A DNA stretch of 64,000 bases, taken from positions 346,814 to 410,813 of the forward strand of contig NZ_JAHKQA010000072.1 in NCBI RefSeq assembly GCF_018860705.1. The letters are read 5' to 3'. Below the pieces are notes generated by a model. That model saw only the letters and a list, made by a program, of their open reading frames with translations, was not told the DNA's origin and ran no database searches. This stretch comes from Citreicella sp. C3M06. Lineage in GTDB: Bacteria > Pseudomonadota > Alphaproteobacteria > Rhodobacterales > Rhodobacteraceae. The position numbers and the translations under genes are program-made. Positions 9,492-18,716 of the stretch are shown here, one piece after another; position 1 is the first letter of the stretch, and each line of letters opens with the position of its first letter.

Positions 9492-9526
9492 AAAAGCCCC
9501 CGACGCATTGCGCATCGGGGGCTTTT
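9492..9526. terminator. Bidirectional intrinsic terminator between MFS gene and mltG
   Basis: The stem AAAAGCCCCCGA / TCGGGGGCTTTT (12 bp) encloses an 11-nt loop. T-runs on both strands make it usable for the plus-strand MFS transcript and the minus-strand fabF-mltG transcript. Confidence 0.9.
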
Positions 9527-9551
9527 CATTGTGTGGTGTTCTGCGCTGAGG

Positions 9552-10712
9552 CTACTGGTTGGCGCGCTCGGCCTCGAGCCTGCGATAGCCGGCAACGTTG
9601 CGGTTGTGTTCGTCCAGCGTTTCGGCGAACAGATGCCCATCTGCCGGGTCCAGCGTCTTGGCGACAAAGTAGAGATAGTCGGACTCAGCCGGGTTCAGCG
9701 CCGCCTCGATCGCCAGACGACCGGGGTTGGCGATGGGGGTCGGTGGCAGGCCGTCGATCACATAGGTGTTGTAGGGCGTCTCGCGGCGCAGTTCGGACTG
9801 CCGGATGCCGCGCCCGAGCACGCCTTCACCCTTGGTGATGCCATAGATCACCGTCGGGTCGGTCTGCAGGCGCATGCCGCGCTCGATGCGGTTGACGAAG
9901 ACGCTAGCCACCAGCGGGCGTTCATCCGGACCGCCGGTTTCCTTCTCGACGATCGAGGCCATGGTCAGCGCCTCTTGGGGCGAGGCATAGGGCAGACCCG
10001 GCGCGCGGTTCGCCCATGCCTCGGCAAGGATCTGCTGCTGGGCGTCCTGCATCCGGGTGATGACACTGGCGCGGGTGTCGCCCTTGGCGATCTCGTAGCT
10101 GTCAGGGGCAAGCGCGCCCTCGGCGGGCAGATCGGCGACCTCGCCCTCAAGGATATCGACCTGCCCCAGCTCGGTGACCACCTGCCAGCTGGTCACGCCT
10201 TCGGCCAGCGCGACGCGAAAGCGGGTGCCGACATCGTCGCGAAACGCAGCGTAATCTGCGGGCGCGTCTTCGGCGGGATCAAAGGCCAGAACCTCGGCGT
10301 AGCGGCCCTGCGCCGGGTCAAGCTCGCGCACCTGCACTTCGGCGCTGGTGACGCCGATGCGATAGACCACCTCGGTGCCGCAGGTCGAAGCCCCGCCGCG
10401 GGTGATGATGTCGGTGATCTCGGGCATGGTTGCGCCTTCGGGCACCAGATACGAGCCAGCCTTCAACAGCGCGGTCTTGTCGGTGTAATCCGCCCCAAGC
10501 CGGAACAGCGTGCCCGAGGTGATCGCGCCCTGATCTTCAAGATCAGCCGACACCCGGTTGAAATTGCTGCCGCGCTGCACCTGAAGACAGATCGGCGCGT
10601 CCAGAGGACCCGCCGTGCGGTATTCGTTCTGCGCCCAGAGCAGCACGCCCCCGAAGAGGAAGACGATGACCACGAGAAAGGTCATCGCATTGGAGGCGAT
10701 GTTGCGCCACAT
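9552..10712 (-). CDS. mltG: Endolytic murein transglycosylase MltG
   Basis: 386-aa inner-membrane protein that cleaves nascent glycan strands in the periplasm and sets peptidoglycan strand length. One N-terminal transmembrane segment (about residues 8-28) precedes a LysM-like region and the YceG/MltG catalytic domain. The catalytic glutamate is in ALTMASIVEKETG, followed by RLQTDPTVIYGI and the PYNTYVIDGLPPTPIANPG signature near the C-terminus. It begins 3 bp after fabF, a gene order conserved in alphaproteobacteria. Confidence 0.95.
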   Translation of the reverse strand: MWRNIASNAMTFLVVIVFLFGGVLLWAQNEYRTAGPLDAPICLQVQRGSNFNRVSADLEDQGAITSGTLFRLGADYTDKTALLKAGSYLVPEGATMPEITDIITRGGASTCGTEVVYRIGVTSAEVQVRELDPAQGRYAEVLAFDPAEDAPADYAAFRDDVGTRFRVALAEGVTSWQVVTELGQVDILEGEVADLPAEGALAPDSYEIAKGDTRASVITRMQDAQQQILAEAWANRAPGLPYASPQEALTMASIVEKETGGPDERPLVASVFVNRIERGMRLQTDPTVIYGITKGEGVLGRGIRQSELRRETPYNTYVIDGLPPTPIANPGRLAIEAALNPAESDYLYFVAKTLDPADGHLFAETLDEHNRNVAGYRRLEAERANQ

Positions 10713-10715
10713 GGC

Positions 10716-11972
10716 TCAGTCCACCTTTCCGAAGATCACGCTGGCGTTGGTGCCACCGAACCCAAAGGAGTTGGACAGGGCGTAGTGCACCTTGCGCTCG
10801 CGCTTGGCGTTGGGCGCAAGGTCGATCGGGGTCTCGACCGCCGGGTTATCGAGGTTGATGGTCGGCGGTGCAACCTGATCGCGGATCGCGAGGATCGAGA
10901 AGATCGCCTCGATCGCGCCCGCCGCGCCCAGAAGGTGCCCGGTGGCCGATTTGGTCGAGGACATGGTGACGCTGGCGGCGTGATCGGCCAGCAGGCGTTC
11001 CACCGCGCCCAGCTCGATGGTGTCGGCCATGGTCGAGGTGCCATGCGCGTTGATGTAATCGATATCCGTCGGCGCAAGGTTGGCCGATTTCAGCGCCGCG
11101 CGCATCGAGCGTTCGGCGCCGTCGCCATCTTCGGACGGCGCGGTGATGTGGTAGGCGTCGCCCGACATGCCATAGCCCAGCACCTCGGCATAGATCTTGG
11201 CGCCGCGGGCCTTGGCGTGCTCGTATTCCTCGAGCACCACGATGCCCGCGCCCTCGCCCATCACGAACCCGTCGCGGTCGGCGTCATAGGGGCGGCTGGC
11301 CTTGGTCGGATCATCGGCGCGCTTGGTCGACAGCGCCTTGCAGGCGTTGAAGCCGGCGATGCCGATGCGGCAGATCGCGGCCTCGGCCCCGCCGGCGACC
11401 ATCACGTCGGCATCGCCATAGCGGATCAGCCGCATGGCATCGCCGATGGCATGCGCGCCGGTGGAACAGGCGGTGACCACCGAATGGTTCGGGCCGCGGA
11501 AGCCGTATTTGATCGACACCTGACCAGAGATCAGGTTGATCAGCGCGCCCGGCACAAAGAACGGCGAAACCCGGCGCGGCCCCTTGGTTTCCATGGTGAC
11601 AGCGGTATTGGCGATGGAATTCAGCCCACCGATGCCAGAGCCGATCAGAACGCCGGTGCGGTCCAGATCTTCGCGCTCTGTCGGCATCCAGCCGGAATCC
11701 TCGACCGCCTGCTGCGCGGCGGCAAGGCCGAACAGGATGAACGTGTCGATCTTGCGCTGCTCCTTGGGTGCCAGATAACGGTCCGGGTTGAACTCGCCCT
11801 CGGCCTCGCCCAGCGGCACCTCGCAGGCATAGGTCGTGACCAGCCCCTCGGTATCAAAATTCTTGATGGGGCCCGCGCCCGACTGACCGTCGAGAAGGCG
11901 TTCCCAGCTTTTTTCCACTCCGTCCGCGAGGGGCGATACAAGCCCCAGCCCGGTGACAACGACACGACGCAT
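10716..11972 (-). CDS. fabF: 3-oxoacyl-[acyl-carrier-protein] synthase II
   Basis: 418-aa condensing enzyme that elongates acyl-ACP with malonyl-ACP. The catalytic triad is visible: cysteine in VTACSTGAHAIG, histidine in NAHGTSTMADTIE and histidine in KSATGHLLGAAGA, plus the C-terminal NSFGFGGTNAS. ATG 11972 (MRRVVVTGLG) follows a GAGGG box; an in-frame upstream extension adds only unlikely sequence. No acpP lies directly upstream: a glycosyltransferase-like gene occupies that place. Confidence 0.96.
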   Translation of the reverse strand: MRRVVVTGLGLVSPLADGVEKSWERLLDGQSGAGPIKNFDTEGLVTTYACEVPLGEAEGEFNPDRYLAPKEQRKIDTFILFGLAAAQQAVEDSGWMPTEREDLDRTGVLIGSGIGGLNSIANTAVTMETKGPRRVSPFFVPGALINLISGQVSIKYGFRGPNHSVVTACSTGAHAIGDAMRLIRYGDADVMVAGGAEAAICRIGIAGFNACKALSTKRADDPTKASRPYDADRDGFVMGEGAGIVVLEEYEHAKARGAKIYAEVLGYGMSGDAYHITAPSEDGDGAERSMRAALKSANLAPTDIDYINAHGTSTMADTIELGAVERLLADHAASVTMSSTKSATGHLLGAAGAIEAIFSILAIRDQVAPPTINLDNPAVETPIDLAPNAKRERKVHYALSNSFGFGGTNASVIFGKVD

Positions 11973-12066
11973 GCTGTCTGCCCTCTTCTCGGTCGATATA
12001 ACGTGATTTTTCGTGGCCCCGCTCATACCCTGCCCCAAGGCCCCGGGGCAAGCCTTGGCGAGACCA

Positions 12067-12867
12067 TCAGGCCCATTCCGAGCCGAGATCCGCCCGCGAG
12101 CGGTCTATCCAGTGGTCTTGCAGCCAATCGCAGGGCTTGGAATGGCGGATCAGCGAGCCATTCCAGCCGCTCAGCGCGTCGCTCATCTTGGGCCGTCCGT
12201 GGAAACAGACGACGCGCGCGTCCTGCGGCAGGCGCGGCGGATGCAGCCAGTTGCCCGGAAATGGATTGCAATCATATTTGAACGACACCACCCAAGGTTC
12301 GGGGATATAGGTGAACACCCCGCGATCCATCGCCTTGTGGCTGGTGTAGCGCTGTTCCGATCCGCGCGCCTGTTCAACTTCCCTGTAGGCATCGGCGGCG
12401 AGATCCTCGTAGAGAAACCCGTGTTGCGCCGGATCGAAGCGAAACACCGAGCCATGTCCGGTGGGCCGACCCTTACGCTTTTCGGTCCAGTCGTGGCGCA
12501 TGGCAACGGTGCCGGGGGCGAGATCGTGAATCTCGTCAAGACTGCCGGTGATTACCACATCGAGATCGAATCCCAGATATGGTCCATCCAGATCGGGCAC
12601 GAGGCCGGGGCGAAACAGCGACACCTTGCGCATCGCCCCCTGCCGATTTGCCACAGCCAGCGCCTGTGCCATCGGTTCGGCAAAGGGTTCGGTGGGCAAT
12701 GGCAGCACTTCGATATCCGGGTGCAGGCCCTGCGCGTGTTCGGTCATGCAGAAAAACCGCACGGGACGCGCCATGTTGCGCCGCACTCCGGAATACAGCC
12801 GGTTGACGTATTCCGGCCCGAACAAGGTGCCCCATTTGATGCAGATGATATTGGCGCGTTGGCTCAC
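12067..12867 (-). CDS. Glycosyltransferase-like protein
   Basis: 266 aa. It starts with ANIICIKWGTLFGPEYVNRL and has FCMTEHAQGL, then GFDLDVVITGSLDEI. The DLD there looks like the DxD nucleotide-sugar/metal motif of GT-A folds, and FHGRPKM near the end fits the same fold. No signal peptide or membrane segment is visible. GTG 12867 is chosen because AGGAG lies 6 bp upstream; an ATG at 12915 would add 16 residues without a good ribosome site. Donor and acceptor are unknown. It precedes fabF by about 95 bp on the same strand. Confidence 0.65.
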   Translation of the reverse strand: MSQRANIICIKWGTLFGPEYVNRLYSGVRRNMARPVRFFCMTEHAQGLHPDIEVLPLPTEPFAEPMAQALAVANRQGAMRKVSLFRPGLVPDLDGPYLGFDLDVVITGSLDEIHDLAPGTVAMRHDWTEKRKGRPTGHGSVFRFDPAQHGFLYEDLAADAYREVEQARGSEQRYTSHKAMDRGVFTYIPEPWVVSFKYDCNPFPGNWLHPPRLPQDARVVCFHGRPKMSDALSGWNGSLIRHSKPCDWLQDHWIDRSRADLGSEWA

Positions 12868-12951
12868 GCGGGTCTCCTCGGGCTGCTCTTGCGCGGGGTT
12901 TAGCGCAAAGCGCATCCGGGTGCCATCCTTGCGCGTTCCGGCAGGGATGGC

Positions 12952-13524
12952 TTATCGGCGACCGGTGATCATTGGGGTCACGAGGTCTTCGCCCTTCCAG
13001 CGCCTGTAAAAGACGATGGCCCCGATGTGGATCGCCACCATGATCAGCAGCAGCGTCGACAGCGGCTCGTGCAGGGCCAGCGCCCTCTGCGTGGTCTCGT
13101 AGCTGACGTATTTCGCCAGCGGGCCGACGTTGATGTAATCCTCGGGGTCCGAAAACAGCCCCGACAGCACCTGCATCGCCAGAACCGCCAGCACGCCGAC
13201 CACGAAGAGCGCGCCCACCGGGTTGTGCCCCCACGTCCGTGACGGCGCGCGATTGGGCAGGCGCCGTGCATAGGCGGCGATGGCGCGCGGGCCTTTGACA
13301 AAACTCGTAAACCGGGCGGTGCGCGGCCCGATCAGCCCCCAGATCACCCGCAGCGTCACGATGGCCGCCACCGTGTAGCCCGCGTAAAAATGCAGCGTCA
13401 TCTGCGCCGGGCCGAACTTCCCCAGCCCCCAAGCGGTGGCGAAGGCCAACACCAGCGCCCAATGCAGAACCCGGACTACCGGGTCCCACATCTCGCCGGA
13501 GGGCTCGTTGGTTCCGGCGCTCAC
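12952..13524 (-). CDS. Cytochrome b561-type membrane cytochrome
   Basis: About 190 aa with four hydrophobic segments and conserved histidines: RVLHW at the start of helix 1, LHFYAGY in helix 2, and two in ALHEPLSTLLLIMVAIHIGAI. These are typical b-heme ligands of the bacterial b561/Ni-hydrogenase cytochrome family. It ends RRWKGEDLVTPMITGRR. The start is uncertain: GTG 13524 is 4 bp after the cytochrome c' stop, while ATG 13491 (MWDPVVRVLHW) would give a shorter protein. The pairing suggests the membrane cytochrome passes electrons to the periplasmic c-type protein. Confidence 0.85.
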   Translation of the reverse strand: MSAGTNEPSGEMWDPVVRVLHWALVLAFATAWGLGKFGPAQMTLHFYAGYTVAAIVTLRVIWGLIGPRTARFTSFVKGPRAIAAYARRLPNRAPSRTWGHNPVGALFVVGVLAVLAMQVLSGLFSDPEDYINVGPLAKYVSYETTQRALALHEPLSTLLLIMVAIHIGAIVFYRRWKGEDLVTPMITGRR

Positions 13525-13528
13525 GGGA

Positions 13529-13987
13529 TCAGAAGCTCTTGGCGCGGTAATCGTCGTGGCAGGCCTTGCAGGTACCGCCAAGCTGACCGACCGCCGGGCG
13601 CAGCGCATCCAGCCCGTTGCCCGCCGCGCCAGCCATGGTTTCAACAGCCGCGTTCAGCGCCGTGGCCTTTTCCATGAAACCATCCATGTCTTCCCAGATC
13701 ACCGGCTGCGCGCGGGTCTTGCCCGGCAGATCGGCGTTCGATGTCTCTGGTGCAAAGTAATCGGCGATATGCAGCGACATCAGCGTCGACAGATCCGCCG
13801 CGTGGGCGCTGGCCGCCTCGGCGTCATACTCGACATCGCCCTTGGCCATGGCGGCAAGACCGCCCATCTCGAAGCTGATCAACTGAAAGAACCCCTGACG
13901 CGCCTTCAAGGTGTTTTCGGCGGATTGGGCAAGGGCCATCGTGGCAGGCACGGCGGCAGCGAGCGTGGCAATCAGCAGCTTGCGCAT
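13529..13987 (-). CDS. cycP: Cytochrome c' (periplasmic)
   Basis: 152-aa precursor with a cleavable signal peptide (MRKLLIATLAAAVPATMALA). The C-terminal heme site CKACHDDYRAK has the CxxCH binding motif placed near the end, as is diagnostic of the four-helix cytochrome c'. Family members bind NO and CO and are linked to nitrosative stress and denitrification. The b561 gene follows directly. An AT-rich upstream stretch with an inverted repeat (14051-14081) probably holds its promoter. Confidence 0.93.
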   Translation of the reverse strand: MRKLLIATLAAAVPATMALAQSAENTLKARQGFFQLISFEMGGLAAMAKGDVEYDAEAASAHAADLSTLMSLHIADYFAPETSNADLPGKTRAQPVIWEDMDGFMEKATALNAAVETMAGAAGNGLDALRPAVGQLGGTCKACHDDYRAKSF

Positions 13988-14050
13988 GATATCGTCTTTC
14001 CTGTTGTCAAACCAAAGGAGGGGCCAGACATGGCCCCGCCCTACTCGTCA

Positions 14051-14081
14051 GTGATCATTACATATCACAAAATAAATGTAA
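14051..14081. promoter_or_regulatory. AT-rich inverted repeats upstream of cycP
   Basis: Two overlapping palindromes lie in an unusually AT-rich stretch: GTGAT-N8-ATCAC (14051-14068) and TTACAT-N12-ATGTAA (14058-14081). They sit about 65-95 bp before the cycP start. Half-sites resemble CRP/FNR-type DNA, but the spacing is not the canonical one, so the regulator is not assigned. Confidence 0.4.
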
Positions 14082-14110
14082 CAATCCGAGCATTGATGCT
14101 CACGACATTG

Positions 14111-15274
14111 TCAGGCGGCGGGCATCCGCCGTTCCGCCAGTCCGGCCCACCACGAACACCCGGCGGGAATCGCCTCGTCGTTGAAGTTGTACTCGGGCGA
14201 ATGCACCATGGCGGTGTCGCCGTTGCCGACGAGGATGTAGGCACCGGGGCGTTCCTCGAGCATGAAGGCGAAATCCTCGCCGCCCATGATCAGCGGCGCA
14301 TCGGCGCAATCACCCGACACCTCGCGCGCCACTTCGGCGGCAAAGGCGGTCTGCTCGTCGTGATTCACCATCACGGGATAGTTACGGGTGTAATCCACCT
14401 TTGCGCTGCAATTATAGGCACTAGCGATGCCGGTGCAGAGCTGGCTGATACGTTCCTCGGCAAGATCGCGGTTCTCCGCCGACAGGGTGCGCACGGTGCC
14501 GCGCAACGTAACGCGGGCGGGAATCACGTTGAACGCCTGGCTCGAGGTGACAAAGCTGGTGATCGACACGACGATCTGGCTGACCGGATCGGCATTGCGC
14601 GAGGCGATGCTTTGCAGCGCCGTGACGATGGTCGCCGAGGTCACCGTAGGGTCGATCGTCTCATGCGGCTTGGCGGCGTGACCGCCCCGCCCCTCGATGG
14701 TGACCTCGAACACGTCCGTCGCCGCAAAGAAGGCGCCGGGCCGGATCGCAAAGCTGCCCAAAGGCTGGCCCGGCCAGTTGTGCATCCCATAGACTTCCTG
14801 AATGCCCCAGCGGTCCATCATGCCATCGTCGCACATGACCTTGCCGCCGCCGCCGCCCTCTTCGGCAGGCTGAAAGATCACCACCACGGTGCCGTCGAAA
14901 TTGCGCGTCTCCGACAGGTATTTCGCCGCGCCCAGCAGCATGGCGGTATGGCCGTCATGGCCGCAGGCATGCATCGCGCCCGGCGTTTTCGAGGCATACT
15001 CGACCCCGGTGTTCTCGGTGATCGGCAGCGCATCCATGTCGGCGCGCAGCCCGATGACCTTGCCCGAGCTCTGCGTCTTGCCCTTGATCACGCCGACCAC
15101 GCCGGTGCGCCCGATGCCCTCGACCACCTCGTCGCAGCCAAAGGCGCGCAGCTTGTCGGCCACCACGCCCGATGTGCGGTGGGTGTCGAACAGCAGTTCG
15201 GGGTTCTCGTGCAAATCGCGGCGCCAGGCGGTGATTTCTGCCTGAAGCTCGGCGAAACGGTTCTTGACAGGCAT
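14111..15274 (-). CDS. M20D-type amidohydrolase (hippurate hydrolase / N-acyl-amino acid hydrolase family)
   Basis: 387-aa cytosolic metal-dependent amidohydrolase. Metal and catalytic segments: LRADMDALPI, MHACGHDGHTAMLLGAAKYL, FQPAEEGGGGGKVM and the late GGEDFAFM. It follows a second M20 hydrolase by about 90 bp on the same strand, downstream of a peptide-type ABC ATPase. The setting suggests it splits imported N-acyl amino acids or small peptides. The exact substrate cannot be read from the sequence. Confidence 0.88.
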   Translation of the reverse strand: MPVKNRFAELQAEITAWRRDLHENPELLFDTHRTSGVVADKLRAFGCDEVVEGIGRTGVVGVIKGKTQSSGKVIGLRADMDALPITENTGVEYASKTPGAMHACGHDGHTAMLLGAAKYLSETRNFDGTVVVIFQPAEEGGGGGKVMCDDGMMDRWGIQEVYGMHNWPGQPLGSFAIRPGAFFAATDVFEVTIEGRGGHAAKPHETIDPTVTSATIVTALQSIASRNADPVSQIVVSITSFVTSSQAFNVIPARVTLRGTVRTLSAENRDLAEERISQLCTGIASAYNCSAKVDYTRNYPVMVNHDEQTAFAAEVAREVSGDCADAPLIMGGEDFAFMLEERPGAYILVGNGDTAMVHSPEYNFNDEAIPAGCSWWAGLAERRMPAA

Positions 15275-15362
15275 GAAGGGTCCTTTCCAGTTTTGCGGCG
15301 CAGCCTGCCAGCCCGGCGCACCGCCCGCAAGCGGATCGGCCCGGCACGGTCGGGCGCGCGTG

Positions 15363-16526
15363 TCAGCCCAGCCGGGTCAGCAGCCGGTCCATGAAACGTT
15401 GCCCGGCCTCTAGCTGGGCGATCTCGATATACTCGTCCGGGGTATGGGCAAGGATGATATCCGATGGCCCGCACACCACCGCATCATAGCCCGCCGCCTG
15501 AAAATGCCCCGCCTCGGTGCCATAGCTGACCTGCAGGCTGGCATTGTCACCGGTGATCGCGCGCACCAGTGTTTCGGCACTGTTGTCGGCGCTTGGCCGT
15601 AGCACTGGCACCTCGAACATCGGGGTGATCTCGATCCACGCCTCGGGGCGCACCTGCTGCATCTGCTCGGTCAGCCGCGCGACTTCGGCCTTGAAACGCG
15701 TCACCCATTGCTCGGTGGTCTCGCCCGGCACGATGCGAAATCCAACCCCGAAGGCGCAATCCTTGGCGGTGATGTTATGTGCCGTGCCGCCTGAAATCTG
15801 CCCGACGTGGACGTTGGTATAGGGCGGCTCGAACATCGCCGCCACCGGCCCCGGTGTGCGCGCGGCGTTCTGCGCATTGATGCCGTTGCACCAGTCGATC
15901 AGCTTGGCGCCCCACATGATCGCCGAAACGCCGGTGTGCAGGATCGATGAGTGCACCTCGACCCCGTGCACATGCACCCAGAAATTCACCGATCCCTTGT
16001 GACCCGACACCGCCTTCATCATCGTCGGCTCGCCAACGATCACCGAGGCGGCGCGCGGCAGATCACTGGCCACCAGCGCCTCGGCGAGATCCCTGCCTCC
16101 GACGCAGCCGATCTCTTCGTCGTAACTCAGCGCCAGTTGCAAGGGCACGCCCCGCTGCTGCGCTTCGACCATGGCCCAGATCGCAAGCGCATCGAACCCC
16201 TTCATGTCGGTGGTGCCGCGCCCATAGAGCCGCCCCTCCCGTTCGGCGAGCACAAACGGGTCCGATGTCCAGCTCTGGCCATCCACCGGCACCACGTCGG
16301 TATGTCCCGACAAGACCACGCCCCCCGCGACGCGCGGGCCAGCATGGGCAAACAGCGCCGCCTTGGTGTCCGGCTCGGTGGGTTTGCGGTGCTGGAAACT
16401 CTCGATGCCGTGGCTGTGCAGATACCCCGCCACCCATTCGATCAGCGGCAGGTTCGGATCGCGGCTTACGGTCGCAAAACCGACGAGCTCGGCAAGGATT
16501 TCACGGGGGGAAAGATGCTGTGGCAT
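15363..16526 (-). CDS. argE: Acetylornithine deacetylase-type M20 hydrolase
   Basis: 387 aa, dinuclear zinc amidohydrolase of the ArgE/DapE group. Visible are LSGHTDVVPVDGQ (metal His and Asp), GRGTTDMKGFDALAI (bridging Asp), ALSYDEEIGCVGG (catalytic Glu pair) and VGEPTMM. The C-terminal YGTEAGHFQ segment is typical of ArgE. ArgE removes the acetyl group from N-acetylornithine. In this transport neighbourhood a role on other N-acyl amino acids is equally possible. It shares strand and order with the ABC ATPase upstream. Confidence 0.85.
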   Translation of the reverse strand: MPQHLSPREILAELVGFATVSRDPNLPLIEWVAGYLHSHGIESFQHRKPTEPDTKAALFAHAGPRVAGGVVLSGHTDVVPVDGQSWTSDPFVLAEREGRLYGRGTTDMKGFDALAIWAMVEAQQRGVPLQLALSYDEEIGCVGGRDLAEALVASDLPRAASVIVGEPTMMKAVSGHKGSVNFWVHVHGVEVHSSILHTGVSAIMWGAKLIDWCNGINAQNAARTPGPVAAMFEPPYTNVHVGQISGGTAHNITAKDCAFGVGFRIVPGETTEQWVTRFKAEVARLTEQMQQVRPEAWIEITPMFEVPVLRPSADNSAETLVRAITGDNASLQVSYGTEAGHFQAAGYDAVVCGPSDIILAHTPDEYIEIAQLEAGQRFMDRLLTRLG

Positions 16527-16618
16527 GTCCGGGTCCTTCGTATGTCCACCAATGACCTACGCCCGTGCCGCCCCGGCATCAAGCCACGCAACACCCCCAT
16601 AACGCGCCGCGCCCGCGC

Positions 16619-16673
16619 TTCATCTTGCCCGGAAAACTCCGGGGGGAGCCGCAGGCGGGGGGCTGGCCCCCCT
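16619..16673 (+). repeat. Dispersed GC-rich repeat, copy A
   Basis: It begins TTCATCTTGCCC, continues AAAACTCCGGGGGG, and ends in a G6/C6 hairpin at 16657-16672. The same order of elements occurs at 30097-30158, 30173-30218, 46487-46537 and 46774-46822. It lies between the ABC ATPase stop and argE. Confidence 0.75.
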
Positions 16674-16675
16674 CT

Positions 16676-18502
16676 TCAATACCCGCTGTCGGAGGTCAGG
16701 ACAAAATGCCCCGGCGCAACCTCGGCATAGACATTCGCGGCAGGTTCATAGCCGACCGGATGGATCGGCGACGGAATCGGCTTGAAATTCAGGTCTTTCT
16801 CGGATTTGCGCCGGCGCGGATCCGCCACCGGCACCGCCTGCATCAAGGCCCGTGTGTAGGGGTGCTGCGGGTTCTCGAACACCGCCGCCCGCGGCCCCAT
16901 CTCGACGATACGGCCAAGGTACATCACGCCCACATTGTGCGACACCCGCTCGACCACCGCCATGTCATGGCTGATGAACAGATACGACAGGCCCAGATCC
17001 GCCTGCAATTCCATCATCAGGTTCAGCACCTGCGCCTGCACCGACACGTCCAGCGCTGACACCGCCTCGTCGGCGACGATAAGCTTGGGCGACAGGGCCA
17101 GCGCACGGGCAATTGCGATGCGCTGGCGCTGCCCACCCGATAGTTCGTGCGGATAGCGCCGCATGAAACTGCGCGGCAGCTCGACCCGGTCGAACAGCAT
17201 CGCCACGCGGTCCATCATCTCCGATCCCGAATGGGTAGCGTAATTGCGCATCGGCTCGGCCACCTGATCGGCCAGCCCCATCTGCGGGTTGAGCGAGGCA
17301 AACGGGTCCTGAAAGATCATCTGCATTTCGCGCCGCGCATTGCGCAGCATGTTCGGCCCGAGCCCCATTACGTCAGTGCCATCGAGCACCACCCGGCCCT
17401 GATCCGGCTCGACCAGCCGCAACAGCGAGCGCCCGCAGGTCGATTTGCCGCAACCCGATTCGCCGACAAGGCTCAGGGTCTGGCCCTTGTTGATGGTAAA
17501 GCTGACATCCTCGACCGCATGTACATTGGCCACGGTGCGACGGAAAAAGCCGCCCTTGACCGGAAACCGCGTCACCAGATTCTCGACCGTCAGCAGCGGC
17601 GTGTCGGTGCCGACGATGGGCGCGATGGCATCCGACTCGCGGCCCAGCAGCTTCATCGGCTCGGGATAGGCCTTGCCGGTCATCTCGCCCAGCTTGGGCA
17701 CCGCCGCCAGCAGCGCCTTGGTATAGGGATGCTGCGGGGTCTCGAAAATCTGCGTCGCCGGGCCTTCTTCGACCTTGTTGCCGCGGAACATCACCACCAC
17801 GCGATCGGCCATCTGCGCCACCACCGCCATGTCATGGGTGATGAACATCACCGCCGTGCCGGTCTCGCGCTTGAGTCGGTCCATCAGGGCGAGGATTTCG
17901 GCCTGAATGGTCACATCCAGCGCCGTGGTCGGCTCGTCGGCGATCAGCAGGCGCGGCTTGCAGGCCAGTGCCATGGCGATCACCACACGCTGGCGCATCC
18001 CGCCCGAAAGTTCGTGCGGATACTGCTTGAGCCGCCGCTCGGGCTCGGGAATGCGCACCTGTTGCAGCAGTTCAAGCGCTCGCGCCTCGGCCGCGTCCTT
18101 CGACATGCCGCGATGCACTCGCAGCCCTTCGGTCAGCTGGCGGCCCACGGTGAACACCGGGTTCAGCGCGGTCATCGGCTCCTGAAAGATCATGCCGATC
18201 TCGTTGCCGCGGATGGTGCGCATCAGGTCCTGATCCGCCGTGGCCAGATCCATCTCGCCGCCATCCTTGCGATCGAACAGCAGCCGTCCGCCCGCGATGG
18301 TGCCGCCGCCGAACTCGATCAGCCGCATCAATGCCAGCGAGGACACCGACTTGCCCGACCCGCTCTCGCCCACCACGCAGACCGTCTCGCCGGGGTTGAT
18401 GTCAAAGCTCACGTCCTTGACCCCGGCGACGGTGCCGTCCTTGGTCTGGAATTCCACGCGCAGTTTTTCGATGCGGGCGATGGGTCCGGCGCTGTCCAGC
18501 AT
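16676..18502 (-). CDS. Peptide/nickel-type ABC transporter, two ATP-binding domains in one chain
   Basis: 608-aa cytosolic ATPase with two complete nucleotide-binding domains, a DppD-DppF fusion. Domain 1: Walker A GESGSGKSVSSLAL, signature LSGGMRQRV, Walker B LLIADEPTTALD. Domain 2: Walker A GESGCGKSTCGRS, signature LSGGQRQRI, Walker B LIVADEAVSALD. The second Walker B has A-V in place of the usual P-T, a conservative change. Each half ends in the oligopeptide-binding type C-terminal extension. It is divergent from the binding protein and permeases, and the two groups very likely form one importer. Confidence 0.93.
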   Translation of the reverse strand: MLDSAGPIARIEKLRVEFQTKDGTVAGVKDVSFDINPGETVCVVGESGSGKSVSSLALMRLIEFGGGTIAGGRLLFDRKDGGEMDLATADQDLMRTIRGNEIGMIFQEPMTALNPVFTVGRQLTEGLRVHRGMSKDAAEARALELLQQVRIPEPERRLKQYPHELSGGMRQRVVIAMALACKPRLLIADEPTTALDVTIQAEILALMDRLKRETGTAVMFITHDMAVVAQMADRVVVMFRGNKVEEGPATQIFETPQHPYTKALLAAVPKLGEMTGKAYPEPMKLLGRESDAIAPIVGTDTPLLTVENLVTRFPVKGGFFRRTVANVHAVEDVSFTINKGQTLSLVGESGCGKSTCGRSLLRLVEPDQGRVVLDGTDVMGLGPNMLRNARREMQMIFQDPFASLNPQMGLADQVAEPMRNYATHSGSEMMDRVAMLFDRVELPRSFMRRYPHELSGGQRQRIAIARALALSPKLIVADEAVSALDVSVQAQVLNLMMELQADLGLSYLFISHDMAVVERVSHNVGVMYLGRIVEMGPRAAVFENPQHPYTRALMQAVPVADPRRRKSEKDLNFKPIPSPIHPVGYEPAANVYAEVAPGHFVLTSDSGY

Positions 18503-18716
18503 TTCGGCTCTCCTGGGGATCTCAAGATGCCAAGGCTACGGGCAGCGCCAAGCAAGTGTCAAACCCCTCGACAAGATTTCCCGACGGCAGCGCTTGCAAT
18601 TCCCTGCGCATGTGGTTCGAATTGGCGCAGGGAAGCGCCATGGCCGATGTGTCGACCGGTGGCCCCAAGACCAACAAGCGGCCCAGAGCGGCCGTGAGCC
18701 CAACAAGGAGAGACTC

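Noticed and set aside
9531..12281. Very long plus-strand open frame of 916 codons opposite mltG and fabF.
   Set aside because: It is antisense to two well-identified genes and reads as His/Arg/Gly-rich low-quality sequence, a usual shadow in GC-rich DNA.
14051..14068. GTGAT-N8-ATCAC as a canonical CRP or FNR site.
   Set aside because: Spacing between half-sites is 4 bp too long for CRP, and the half-sites are not TTGAT/ATCAA as for FNR.
18240..18716. In-frame upstream extension of the peptide-binding protein gene.
   Set aside because: It overlaps the divergent ATPase gene and would bury the signal peptide. AAGGAG fits ATG 18717.
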